From: Leadbetterella sp964423865
GTDB lineage: Bacteria > Bacteroidota > Bacteroidia > Cytophagales > Spirosomataceae
Direction of reading: 5' to 3'
Assembly (NCBI GenBank): GCA_964423865.1
Contig: CAYRGN010000009.1
Span: 1-64,000 of the forward strand
DNA: 64,000 nucleotides
Shown: piece by piece, positions 1-8,297 of the stretch
Numbering within the stretch: the stretch's first letter is position 1
How the letters are laid out: every line of letters begins with the position of its first letter
Program-made: the position numbers and the translations under genes
The notes under the pieces: generated by a model
What the model was told of the DNA's origin: nothing
Database searches by the model: none
The model's input: only the letters and a program-made list of their open reading frames with translations

Positions 1-10
1 CACCAACCGG

Positions 11-79
11 CCAATGTATAAGCGAAGCGTCGCCCGGCTGACTGCTGATAGCTGAAGGCTGAAAGCAAATTTTTATACA
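11..79 (+). repeat. dispersed intergenic repeat, copy A
   Basis: Positions 11-53 match the reverse complement of 27401-27443 at 41 of 43 bases. The shared block holds AAGCGAAGCGTCGCCCGGCT followed by GCTGATAGCT. After a short degenerate heptamer stretch both copies end in AAATTTTTATACA. Here the tail lies directly in front of the ATG of the omega-amidase gene, so the repeat may supply part of its 5' region. This is a non-coding member of a repeat family seen again near 3.8 and 27.4 kb. Confidence 0.8.
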
Positions 80-80
80 G

Positions 81-854
81 ATGAGAATATCACTTCTTCA
101 GGAAGACCTGGTGTGGGAAGACCCTTCCGCTAACCACCGCCTGCTGGAAAGTTATTTCACCACGGATTCTCCCCCTACCGATCTCATCGTACTCCCGGAA
201 ATGTTTTCTTCGGGCTTTACCCGTGATTTTTCGGAAAAGGAACCCTATCCTTCTCTCGCCTGGATGAAGAGGCTGGCATCGGCCCAAAACAGCGCTGTTT
301 ACGGCAGCGTGGCGGTAACCGACGGCGCGGCGGCTTACAACCGGGGTTTTTGGGTGAATACCGGGGGGCATTTTGAATTTTACGATAAAAAACACCTGTT
401 TACCTATGGCAAAGAGCACCTGACGTTTCAGCCGGGAAATGCCCTTCTGCATACCACCATAGATAACTGGATCTTCCGCCCCCTGATCTGTTACGACCTG
501 CGTTTCCCCGTTTGGAGCCGAAACACAGCGCCTTTTTACGATGTACTGATTTACATTGCCTCCTGGCCGGCCGTCAGGAAAGAAGCCTGGAAAACCCTCC
601 TCAAAGCCCGGGCCATTGAAAACCAGTGCTACGTTATTGGCGTGAACCGAGTGGGTACCGACGGCTACGGACTTAACTATTCAGGTGATTCCTGCGTCAT
701 CGACTTCAAGGGAGAGGTTCTCCTGGACGCCGCCGATCAGAAAGGCCGTTTTGACATCACCCCCTCCTGGCAAGACCTTCATGATTTCCGCCAAAAATTT
801 CCGTTCCTGGAAGATGCGGATAAGTGGGAGTTACACAATAAAACTACCAGATAA
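81..854 (+). CDS. omega-amidase, nitrilase superfamily (YafV type)
   Basis: Predicted cytoplasmic C-N hydrolase of 257 residues. The nitrilase triad is visible: Glu40 in VLPEMFSSGF, Lys103 in YDKKHLF and Cys137 in ICYDLRFPVWSRN. The RFPVWSRN context after the cysteine is typical of the omega-amidase (YafV/Nit2-like) branch, which hydrolyses alpha-ketoglutaramate and alpha-ketosuccinamate in metabolite repair and methionine salvage. Length fits the family (about 255-260). The start ATG lies just after a dispersed repeat. It stands alone, followed by a convergent DUF2200 gene 11 bases after its stop. Substrate is inferred from subfamily motifs only. Confidence 0.87.
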   Translation: MRISLLQEDLVWEDPSANHRLLESYFTTDSPPTDLIVLPEMFSSGFTRDFSEKEPYPSLAWMKRLASAQNSAVYGSVAVTDGAAAYNRGFWVNTGGHFEFYDKKHLFTYGKEHLTFQPGNALLHTTIDNWIFRPLICYDLRFPVWSRNTAPFYDVLIYIASWPAVRKEAWKTLLKARAIENQCYVIGVNRVGTDGYGLNYSGDSCVIDFKGEVLLDAADQKGRFDITPSWQDLHDFRQKFPFLEDADKWELHNKTTR

Positions 855-865
855 TAAAAACGGGT

Positions 866-1225
866 TCACCTTAAAATCTTCTCCATTTTTCGTCCTTTTG
901 CCAGCTCATCCACCAGCTTATCCAAATACCGGGCCTGCCGGGTCAGGGGATATTCAATTTCTTCTACCCGGTAACCGCAGATCACTCCCGTGATCAGGTG
1001 CGCGTTCGGGTGCAGGCGGGCTTCCTTAAAAAAGGTCTCAAACGTAGCCTTCTCTGCAATCAGGGCCTGTAGTTTCACCTCATCAAAGCCGGTCAGCCAC
1101 TCAATCACCTCGTGCAGTTCTTCCACGGTTCGGCCCTTCTTCTCCACCTTGGTCACATAATGCGGATAGACCGACGCAAAGATCATTTTGCCAATCCGCT
1201 CATCTTGTTCAGCTGTTACTTTCAT
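866..1225 (-). CDS. DUF2200 family protein
   Basis: Small 119-residue predicted cytoplasmic protein. The N-terminal stretch with IGKMIFASVYPHYVTKVEKK and the later motif TGFDE followed by an alpha-helical segment and LITGVICGYRVEEIE are characteristic of the DUF2200 family, whose members have this length. No catalytic residues are known for the family and none can be named here. Convergent with the omega-amidase gene. Function unknown. Confidence 0.82.
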   Translation of the reverse strand: MKVTAEQDERIGKMIFASVYPHYVTKVEKKGRTVEELHEVIEWLTGFDEVKLQALIAEKATFETFFKEARLHPNAHLITGVICGYRVEEIEYPLTRQARYLDKLVDELAKGRKMEKILR

Positions 1226-1353
1226 AGGTATTCATTTTAACTTTGAGCTGTCTATGTATGACTGATTTCTGAAGTAAAAATAAACTTATTTTTTTAATTC
1301 ATTCGGCAAGTACAAGAAATCCAAGGGGGAAGCGCGGGCTTTGTATGGAATGA

Positions 1354-2112
1354 TCACTTCAAAGACAAATGATTGTAGTCGTTCAGTAATTTCCTCAAAA
1401 ATGCGGAATCGGGTTCTTTTGAACTGATTTCCAGAAGTTCTTTGATGCGGCGAGCCAGTTTATCCAGGAGTTCGGCGTCGTAATTCCGTTCTGATTTTTC
1501 CAGCACATTTTTAACCAGGGTCATGTCTTTGTCAGAAAACCGCAGCACTTCAGGGTAGGTCACCACATAATCCTGTGTAAAGTCCATGTAGGAATAGATG
1601 GTATCCTGCTCGGTGGAATACGCATCCCGGGTATTGACTACAAAGGTACCGGCTGCCAGGTCTCCAAAACGCTGGCGGTAGGGCGACCGCTCTATCCGGG
1701 CAATTCCCACCATAGGTCCGAAAGGGGCCAGCACCACCACCCAGGTATTCATGAAGGCCAGTAAAACCGTACTGTAGGCATCCAAAAAAAGAAAAAGCCA
1801 CCGCACCAGGCATTGTCCCGCCGAAGGCGGATTTCCGTCTTCCCCCACCACCCGCACCCGCATGATCGCCTTCCCCGGCGTTTGTCCACGAAGCAGCCAC
1901 TCCCACCAAAAAGTATAAAAAACCACAGGGAAAAACAAAATACGGGTGAGATAGCCCGGCAAAGGCAGGTCTCTCGCCGCATGGAAAAGCAACAGGAGAT
2001 AGCCCCCTTTCAAAACCCAGTCTATCGCAAACGCAAAGTACCTCCTCCAGGTAGCGGCCAGAGGAATGCTCAGTTCTACATTCAGAAAAGTAGGAATCTT
2101 TAGTGTCTCCAT
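1354..2112 (-). CDS. RDD family membrane protein
   Basis: 252-residue integral membrane protein. I place the start at the ATG giving METLKIPTFLN, because the upstream in-frame part overlaps the divergent operon. An RDD domain is visible: WRRYFAFAIDWVLKGG in the first helix, then FWWEWLLRGQTPGKAIMRVRVV and the RYRQRFGDLAAGTFVV-like closing segment (SPYRQRFGDLAAGTFVV). The C-terminal 70 residues are a charged cytoplasmic tail with predicted helices. It is divergent from the SpoIIM/DUF4129/DUF4350/MoxR/DUF58 operon, a pairing repeatedly seen in Bacteroidota, so it probably belongs to the same envelope function. RDD proteins have been linked to ion transport, but the role here is unknown. Confidence 0.85.
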   Translation of the reverse strand: METLKIPTFLNVELSIPLAATWRRYFAFAIDWVLKGGYLLLLFHAARDLPLPGYLTRILFFPVVFYTFWWEWLLRGQTPGKAIMRVRVVGEDGNPPSAGQCLVRWLFLFLDAYSTVLLAFMNTWVVVLAPFGPMVGIARIERSPYRQRFGDLAAGTFVVNTRDAYSTEQDTIYSYMDFTQDYVVTYPEVLRFSDKDMTLVKNVLEKSERNYDAELLDKLARRIKELLEISSKEPDSAFLRKLLNDYNHLSLK

Positions 2113-2170
2113 GCAATGATGCAAAACTAAAGGTATTTTTATATCTTTCGCTAAATTTAAACCTCCTCTT

Positions 2171-3148
2171 GTGAGAGAAAGTACATTTATAGACCGTAAC
2201 CGATCCAAATGGAAAGCTATAGAGGATTTGCCCAAGACCGATCCCGACGAAACGGCATCTGATTTTATAGAGGTGGTCAGTGACCTTTCTTACGCCCAGA
2301 CGCGTTACCCTCACAGCAGGATCAACAGCTACCTGAACCACCTGGCCGTAAACGCCTACCGGTCGGTATACCGCCATAGAAAGTCGCAACCATTCCTTGA
2401 TTTCTGGAGAACTACTTTCCCCCTGCTCCTGGGGAAAAACAGGAAAACTTTGCTCCTGTCTTCCGCCCTGTTTATGGTATTTTGCATACTCGGCGCCGTT
2501 TGCGCTCACCTCGAACCCGAGTTTGTAGAATCGGTCATGGGAAGCGAATATATTGCCATGACCGAAGAAAACATTGCCAAAGGAGAACCTTTTGGCGTGT
2601 ATGCCACCGAAAATCCGCTAAAGATGTTTTTCAGTATTTTGTCGAATAACCTCTTTGTGGGCCTGATCGTATTTATTTCCGGGATTTTTATGGGCCTGGG
2701 ATCACTATACCATACTTTCCGGAACGCCATCATGGTGGGGAGCTTCTTTCACCTCTTTTTCCGCGCGGAACAGGGCCTGAATGCCCTGGTGGTGGTAGGA
2801 CTGCACGGAACGCTCGAACTCATGAGCCTGGTGCTACAGTGCATGGCCGGCCTTATCCTGGGCTTAAGCATGCTCTTCCCCGGTACCTTAACCCGGCCCC
2901 AGGCGTTTCGTAAAGGACTGAGTGAGTCGGCACGGATTTATCTGGGCACCCTTCCTTTCACCTTTATAGCGGCGTTTATAGAGAGTTATATCACCCGTTA
3001 CGGTATCTATGGCCTGGGTGCCGACCAAATTTTTCTGAACGTACTACTTCTGCTGGTCTTGCTTATCAGCTGGGTGATCCTGATCTGGTACTTTTTCATT
3101 TACAGCCGCCGCGTAGCCCGGTGGGCATACAGAACTCGCGTATGGTAA
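2171..3148 (+). CDS. stage II sporulation protein M-like membrane protein
   Basis: 325-residue polytopic protein starting at GTG. The first 95 residues are cytoplasmic and rich in Arg/His, followed by about six hydrophobic segments. The conserved NNLFVGLIVFISGIFMGLGS, GLHGTLELMSLVLQCMAGLILG pattern matches SpoIIM/DUF95 proteins. In non-sporulating Bacteroidota these accompany RDD and MoxR/DUF58 genes. First gene of a compact operon: its stop overlaps the next start by 7 bases. Function in this phylum is not established; a role with the MoxR chaperone in envelope integrity is inferred. Confidence 0.85.
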   Translation: MRESTFIDRNRSKWKAIEDLPKTDPDETASDFIEVVSDLSYAQTRYPHSRINSYLNHLAVNAYRSVYRHRKSQPFLDFWRTTFPLLLGKNRKTLLLSSALFMVFCILGAVCAHLEPEFVESVMGSEYIAMTEENIAKGEPFGVYATENPLKMFFSILSNNLFVGLIVFISGIFMGLGSLYHTFRNAIMVGSFFHLFFRAEQGLNALVVVGLHGTLELMSLVLQCMAGLILGLSMLFPGTLTRPQAFRKGLSESARIYLGTLPFTFIAAFIESYITRYGIYGLGADQIFLNVLLLLVLLISWVILIWYFFIYSRRVARWAYRTRVW

Positions 3149-3846
3149 AGCGCATCTTCTTCCTCCTGCTCATGATCGCCTACCCGGCCTTCTCTCAAGA
3201 CGTGAAAGCAGACGCCACCGCGCTCAAGAAACGCCGCGCCGAACTCTGGTATGCCGACAGCAGCTTCGTATCCGTTTCTCAACGCGTTTCTACGGAGACC
3301 GACCCCGGCCGTACCCGGGCAAGAGTGAAAGACAACGGTCTGTTACAAAAAATTACTACCCCCCTGGGCTATCTTCTGGGTGCGCTGATCCTTGGCGGCG
3401 TTACTTACGCTTTCTACGATTTCGCGAAGACCTCTAAAAAGAAAGGGAGGAAGAGGTTACAACGGAAATCTACCGGCAAAGAAAATCCTGAAGACCTGCA
3501 CGAAACCGATTACATTTCCCTGGTTCGGGAAGCGGAAGCCGCAGGTGATTTTCGCCTGGCCCTTCGCTACCATTACCAGGCCCTTTTGCAGGAACTTTCC
3601 CGGCAGAGCCTGATCCGGTACGAGAAAAACAAAACCAATCAGCAATACGCCGAAGAAATAAAGCGGCATAAATGGGGAAAGGCTTTTCTCCAGGCTACCC
3701 GCTATTACAATTTTGTTTGGTACGGAGACCACCCCCTGAACGAAGAAAGTTACGGGCTGATGGCCGCTCATTTCCAAAAAATGCCGCCTTACACCACGGC
3801 CGGAGCGGATAGCGGTTCGCCACGGGAAAGCCTCTCACCAGGCTGA
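3142..3846 (+). CDS. DUF4129 domain-containing membrane protein
   Basis: 234 residues from the ATG at 3142 (MVKRIFFLLLMIAYPAFSQ), which overlaps the end of the SpoIIM gene; a GTG at 3121 is less likely because it precedes a clean signal peptide. After the signal peptide comes a short periplasmic part, one membrane helix (GYLLGALILGGVTYAF) and a cytoplasmic DUF4129 region containing DFRLALRYHYQALLQELS and RYYNFVWYGDHPL. The last residues (AGADSGSPRESLSPG) are encoded by dispersed repeat sequence, so the tail seems repeat-derived. DUF4129 proteins travel with MoxR, DUF58 and DUF4350 partners. Confidence 0.83.
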   Translation: MVKRIFFLLLMIAYPAFSQDVKADATALKKRRAELWYADSSFVSVSQRVSTETDPGRTRARVKDNGLLQKITTPLGYLLGALILGGVTYAFYDFAKTSKKKGRKRLQRKSTGKENPEDLHETDYISLVREAEAAGDFRLALRYHYQALLQELSRQSLIRYEKNKTNQQYAEEIKRHKWGKAFLQATRYYNFVWYGDHPLNEESYGLMAAHFQKMPPYTTAGADSGSPRESLSPG

Positions 3847-3925
3847 TTGCTGATTGCTGATTGCTGATAGCTGATAGCTGATAGCTGATAGCTGATAGCT
3901 GATAGCTGATAGCTAAATTTACAAA
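3803..3925 (+). repeat. dispersed repeat copy C with ten-unit heptamer array
   Basis: Begins with GATAGCGGTTCGCCAC, also found as GATAGTGGTTCGCCAC near 27.5 kb and, reversed, near 26.67 kb. From 3842 to 3911 there are ten perfect heptamers, three GCTGATT then seven GCTGATA, followed by GCTAAATTTACAAAA and the ATG of the next gene. The array overlaps the stop codon of the DUF4129 gene and fills the gap to the DUF4350 gene, inside an otherwise tightly packed operon. Seven-base units make it prone to copy-number change. Confidence 0.9.
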
Positions 3926-3926
3926 A

Positions 3927-5111
3927 ATGAACAAATGGTTCCTTTCCATAGCGGGTCTTGTGCTGGTGTCGGTTATCCTACTGAACACCAGGCTTTCGCG
4001 TGAAAGAAAGTTTGACCGTACGGTGAGTTACAGTCCTCAGACTTTCCGGCCTTACGACACCCGTTTTTTCTTTCTTACCCTCAAAAAACACCGAAAACTG
4101 GAAAGAACCGCCCGCGCCCCAGGAGGTACCACCTTCTCCGGCACAGGCAAAACCTACGTGGTATGCAGCCCCTATTTCCTCCCCGACCGAAGAGAACGCG
4201 CCGCCATTCTCCGCTTTGTAGCCCAAGGCAACACCCTCCTTTTAAGCAGCTTTGAAATAGAACCGCGCTTCCTTCGCACCTTAACCCTCTCTTCCCGCGC
4301 TTTCACCAAACCCCGGGAGGCCACAGACGACTCCCTCCAAATTACCTGGAAAAACGGGAAAACCTGGACCTACCCCGGCTCCGCCGCGGCGCCCCGCCTC
4401 CTTCTTTCCTCCTCACACCCGGCCGAAATCACCGCATCTGACGGACACGGTTTCCCCGCCCTCATCAAAATGAAATACGGAGAGGGTACTGTGCTCATCC
4501 AGGTACAACCCATGGCCCTGTCGAATTACTTCCTCCTCCATAAAAACAATGCCACTTACCTGGATCACCTCCTCGAAGAAATGGAGGGAACCGGCGTGAT
4601 CTGGGACGACTACTATACTACCCTGGGACAGTCCTCCGACCGCAGCGCCCGCAGAGACCCGCCTCCGCCCCAGGGGAAGACCTTTTTTTCGGATCTTGTC
4701 AAAAAGCATCCTCCACTACAATGGGCCGTTTTCACCGCCCTGGCCGGCACCCTCCTGTTTGTAATCAATTACGCCCGCAGGATGCGTCAGCCGGTAGAGC
4801 AGCTCCCTAAAACGCGAAATGATTCCATGGCTTTTTCCGCCGCCATCGCAGACCTGCACCGCAGGCGGAAAGACAACACCGCCATCGCCCGCAAAATCCG
4901 CCTTCACCTGCTTGACCACCTTTACCACACCTACCGCATACAAGCCCGGGAGCTGATCCCGGAAAATGTATCGGCCATCAGTCAGAAAACGGGCAAATCT
5001 CCGGACGAAGTCCTGCGCCTCACCGAGACGCTCCCCCTCCTCCGGGAAAAAGTTTCCGACCGCACCTTAACCGAATTTTACAGACTTGTTTATACATTTA
5101 TATATCAATGA
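3927..5111 (+). CDS. DUF4350 domain-containing protein
   Basis: 394 residues with an N-terminal signal anchor (WFLSIAGLVLVSVILL), an extracytoplasmic domain and a second membrane helix around residues 270-285 (WAVFTALAGTLLFVINY). Early segments SYSPQTFRPYDTRFFF and GKTYVVCSPYFLPDRRERAAILRFVAQGNTLLLSS fit DUF4350, a fold related to class I glutamine amidotransferases; no catalytic cysteine is seen. The C-terminal cytoplasmic part is helical. The stop overlaps the MoxR start by 4 bases, which suggests translational coupling. Likely a periplasmic component of the MoxR/DUF58 system; exact role unknown. Confidence 0.82.
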   Translation: MNKWFLSIAGLVLVSVILLNTRLSRERKFDRTVSYSPQTFRPYDTRFFFLTLKKHRKLERTARAPGGTTFSGTGKTYVVCSPYFLPDRRERAAILRFVAQGNTLLLSSFEIEPRFLRTLTLSSRAFTKPREATDDSLQITWKNGKTWTYPGSAAAPRLLLSSSHPAEITASDGHGFPALIKMKYGEGTVLIQVQPMALSNYFLLHKNNATYLDHLLEEMEGTGVIWDDYYTTLGQSSDRSARRDPPPPQGKTFFSDLVKKHPPLQWAVFTALAGTLLFVINYARRMRQPVEQLPKTRNDSMAFSAAIADLHRRRKDNTAIARKIRLHLLDHLYHTYRIQARELIPENVSAISQKTGKSPDEVLRLTETLPLLREKVSDRTLTEFYRLVYTFIYQ

Positions 5112-6085
5112 CAGAACCAACATTTAACAACCGCCTGGAACTCACGGAGCTGAACCAAGCGGTAAGCGACATCAAAACCCAGGTAGGAAAGGTGATTGTA
5201 GGACAGGAGCAAAACCTCGAACTCCTCGTCATCTGCCTGCTATGCCATGGGCATGCGCTTCTGGAAGGCGTACCTGGCGTAGCCAAAACCCTCACTGCCA
5301 AATTACTCTCCAAAACCATTGACGGCTCATTTAAACGCCTCCAGTTTACCCCCGACCTGATGCCTTCTGACATCCTCGGCACCTCGGTATTCAACCCGAA
5401 AACTCTGGAATTTGAGTACAAACCCGGTCCGGTTTTCTGCAACCTTATCCTGGTGGATGAAATCAACCGTTCACCGGCCAAAACCCAGGCGGCCCTCTTT
5501 GAGCTGATGGAAGAAAGACAGGTGACCATAGACGGGAATACCCGTTTCATGCCCGATCCCTTCGTGGTGATCGCCACCCAAAACCCGGTAGAACACGAAG
5601 GCACCTACCGCCTTCCCGAAGCCCAACTCGACCGCTTCCTGATGAAAATACAGGTAGGATACCCCGGCCCTGAAGAAGAGCTGGACCTGCTCCGCCGGTT
5701 CAATACCCACCTCCAGGCCGACCTTTCCGCTACTGTGGAACCGGTTATTTCTACGGAAAAACTGGTACGCCTGCGGAAACTGATACACCAGGTCATTCTG
5801 GAAGAGCCCCTCCTGAAATGGATTGCCGACCTCACCCAGGCCAGCCGGCATCACAAAATGATTACCCTGGGGGCTTCGCCCCGGGCTTCCCTCGCCCTGA
5901 TGAATGCCTCCAAGGCCCTGGCCGCCATCTCCGGCCGTGATTTCGTGATCCCGGAAGACATCAAAGCCGTGGTGCTGCCCGTGCTGGGGCATCGCATCGT
6001 GCTGACACCCGAAGCCGAAATGGAAGGAATCACCGAAGAAGAAGTACTCCACAGCCTGATGGCAGGCATTGAAATTCCCCGGTGA
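5108..6085 (+). CDS. MoxR-type AAA+ ATPase
   Basis: 325-residue cytoplasmic AAA+ ATPase of the MoxR/RavA clade. Walker A is GVPGVAKT (residues 54-61), Walker B is LILVDEINRS, followed by AKTQAALFELMEERQVTIDG, the MoxR signature, and sensor 1 in FVVIATQNP. The AAA lid carries GASPRASLAL. MoxR proteins act as chaperones that help assemble metal- or VWA-containing complexes. It sits between DUF4350 and DUF58 genes with 4-base and 1-base overlaps, the standard Bacteroidota order. The DUF58 protein is the likely client. Confidence 0.95.
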   Translation: MTEPTFNNRLELTELNQAVSDIKTQVGKVIVGQEQNLELLVICLLCHGHALLEGVPGVAKTLTAKLLSKTIDGSFKRLQFTPDLMPSDILGTSVFNPKTLEFEYKPGPVFCNLILVDEINRSPAKTQAALFELMEERQVTIDGNTRFMPDPFVVIATQNPVEHEGTYRLPEAQLDRFLMKIQVGYPGPEEELDLLRRFNTHLQADLSATVEPVISTEKLVRLRKLIHQVILEEPLLKWIADLTQASRHHKMITLGASPRASLALMNASKALAAISGRDFVIPEDIKAVVLPVLGHRIVLTPEAEMEGITEEEVLHSLMAGIEIPR

Positions 6086-7404
6086 TGTTCCGAAAAATTC
6101 ACTTTACCGCCCTCACTTTCTATCTCCTGGCCCTGGCTTCCCTGCTCTTTATGTTTGGCTTGCTGTCTGAGGTAGCCTATCGACTTGCCTTCGGGGTGTT
6201 GATCGCCACTATAATTCTCATTATTCGCGATTTTTTTCTCCTGTTCATTGTAAAATCACCACTTAATTTTACCCGAAACTTGCCACCCAGACTGAGCCAT
6301 GGAGACGTCAATTCCATCCCGGTCACCTTTCACAATACGGGCAGGCTTTCCCTTCGCGTACAGCTCATCGAAAACCTCCCTTACCAGCTGCAACTCTACC
6401 ATTTTCAGGAAAACTACCTCCTGGCTCCCTGGGAGGAACTCCACACCGCCTACCCTATTACCCCCGTTTTGCGGGGCGAGTATACCTGGGGCCCCGCCGT
6501 GCTGCTGATCCGCCCGCGCTACGGCGGACTACTGGCCCGGAAAGAAGAGATAGCGTCTGTGCAGACCACGGCTTGCTACCCTTCCTTTCTCCGGTTTCCC
6601 ACCATGCGCCTCCGTACCGCAGCCGAAAACCGGTCACCCGGTAATATCCGGAGAATAGGGCAGAGCCTGGAATTTGAGCAGATCAAAGAATATGCGCCCG
6701 GAGATGATCACCGGCATATCAACTGGAAAGCGACCGCCCGCCGCGGGCAGCTCATGCTGAACCGCTACCAGGACGAGAGAAGCCAGGACATCTATTGTGC
6801 CATAGACATGGGCCGCACCATGAAAATGCCCTTCCACCAACGCACTTTACTCGATTACGCAATCAATGCAGCCCTTTCTCTGAGCCGAACCGTTATCGCC
6901 ACCCACGACAAAGCGGGCATCCTGGCCTTCGCCCACCAGCAAAGTGAATTTCTGCCCGCGGCGAAAGAATGGCGGCAATTCGGAAAAATTAATGAGTTTC
7001 TCTACAAACTCGACACCGGCTTCCTGGAGTCTGATTTTGAACACCTTTACAAATTTATCCGGGCGAATATACAGCGGCGTAGCCTGATTTTCCTCTTCAC
7101 AAACTTCGACTCGGAAAACGCTTTAAGGCGAAATTTTCGTTATATAAAAGATATGGCCCGGCATCACCTCCTGGTAGTGGTTTTCTTTGAAGACTCCCAG
7201 GCCCGGGAGCTGCTTGAAACCGAAGCCCGGGATTTGCCCGCCATCTATGAGCGGGCCGTAAACGCCGACAAGTTATACAAAGGCAGGCTACTGGCCCGGG
7301 AGCTTGAAAAAGCGGGCATACGCGCCGTAGTTACACCGCCCGAAAAACTCGGCATGCACATCGCCCGGGAATACATCGATATAAAAAAACAACAGATCTT
7401 ATGA
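6085..7404 (+). CDS. DUF58 domain-containing protein
   Basis: 439 residues from the ATG at 6085, which shares its first base with the MoxR stop (TGATG); a GTG three bases upstream is also possible. Two N-terminal membrane helices (residues 6-55) are followed by a beta-rich region and the DUF58 core GDDHRHINWKATARRGQLM. The downstream part resembles a von Willebrand A-like fold, with DMGRTM in place of the metal-binding DxSxS, so metal binding is doubtful. Last gene of the coupled operon that starts with SpoIIM. Confidence 0.92.
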   Translation: MFRKIHFTALTFYLLALASLLFMFGLLSEVAYRLAFGVLIATIILIIRDFFLLFIVKSPLNFTRNLPPRLSHGDVNSIPVTFHNTGRLSLRVQLIENLPYQLQLYHFQENYLLAPWEELHTAYPITPVLRGEYTWGPAVLLIRPRYGGLLARKEEIASVQTTACYPSFLRFPTMRLRTAAENRSPGNIRRIGQSLEFEQIKEYAPGDDHRHINWKATARRGQLMLNRYQDERSQDIYCAIDMGRTMKMPFHQRTLLDYAINAALSLSRTVIATHDKAGILAFAHQQSEFLPAAKEWRQFGKINEFLYKLDTGFLESDFEHLYKFIRANIQRRSLIFLFTNFDSENALRRNFRYIKDMARHHLLVVVFFEDSQARELLETEARDLPAIYERAVNADKLYKGRLLARELEKAGIRAVVTPPEKLGMHIAREYIDIKKQQIL

Positions 7405-7414
7405 TTAAAATCGA

Positions 7415-7422
7415 TATTTTTG
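7415..7422 (+). promoter_or_regulatory. candidate -7 element TATTTTTG
   Basis: Matches the Bacteroidota -7 box TAnnTTTG 18 bases before the ATG at 7440. No clear TTG lies 19-23 bases upstream. It supports the start at 7440 rather than the ATG at 7401, which would sit upstream of the transcript start. Confidence 0.45.
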
Positions 7423-7439
7423 CACAAAAACAAGTCAAT

Positions 7440-8297
7440 ATGGTTCTTAAAACACTTGCTTTCCTTCTTATCGCTACACTCTCTTTTGCTCAAACACCTA
7501 TCGGCATCGACACCCTGATGCAATCGTATCACATCAAAATCCAAACCCAGCTGACCTGTGACGCGGATGGACAAAATTGCAAACCCTTTATCATTTCGCA
7601 TTACGACACCACCGGGTGTCTCCTGCGCAAAGAAATATTTTCAGGCGACACCCTGGCCGAAACCAATCGCTACGAATACACTACCGCCCACCTGGCTCGT
7701 TTGGTGTACACCACCTACGGCAACGGCACCGAATTCCTGAATATCCGGTACATTTACGACACCAAAAATAACCTCATCAGCTACCGGGCCTGCTATCCGG
7801 GCGGCAAATGCGAACCCTTTGAAAAATACCGGTACCGGCCTGACGGAAAACTGCTCTCCCTCACACGGTACCGTGACGGCCAGTATTTCTGCGAATACCA
7901 GCACAAATACAACAACCAGGACAATAACACCGAAATACTCATCCTGTCTAATGATTCCGACTCCGGGGAAAGGGAAGTCAAAACCTACGACAGCCAAAAC
8001 CGGCATATCCATTCCAAATGGGTCGATTACCTGGGAAAAGAAATTGACCAGGCGGAATACACCTACGACGAAGCCGGGCGCATGCTGAAAAACGAATGGA
8101 TAGGCGAATTAAGCACAAAGAAGCTCTACGAATACGACTCCCTGGGCAATAACACAAAATATACGTCTATTGATTACCACGGACAGGTAGACGACCTGAG
8201 ATTAATGACCTATGAAGGCCGTTTGATTACCGTGCGGAAACAATACGAAGGAGAAAAACTGCTAAATTACTGGAAATTCGAATACGAAAAATGGTGA
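7440..8297 (+). CDS. secreted YD-repeat-like protein
   Basis: 285 residues from the ATG at 7440, giving the signal peptide MVLKTLAFLLIATLSFAQ; an ATG at 7401 overlaps the DUF58 stop but would bury that signal. The mature part has repeated strands of the type YxYDxxNNLISYRACY, YRYRPDGKLLSLTRY, YTYDEAGRMLKNEW, YEYDSLGNNTKY, like RHS/YD or MORN-type beta units. No enzymatic motif is visible. Probably periplasmic or surface located; it is not clearly part of the preceding operon. It ends one base from the convergent RNase G stop. Confidence 0.6.
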   Translation: MVLKTLAFLLIATLSFAQTPIGIDTLMQSYHIKIQTQLTCDADGQNCKPFIISHYDTTGCLLRKEIFSGDTLAETNRYEYTTAHLARLVYTTYGNGTEFLNIRYIYDTKNNLISYRACYPGGKCEPFEKYRYRPDGKLLSLTRYRDGQYFCEYQHKYNNQDNNTEILILSNDSDSGEREVKTYDSQNRHIHSKWVDYLGKEIDQAEYTYDEAGRMLKNEWIGELSTKKLYEYDSLGNNTKYTSIDYHGQVDDLRLMTYEGRLITVRKQYEGEKLLNYWKFEYEKW

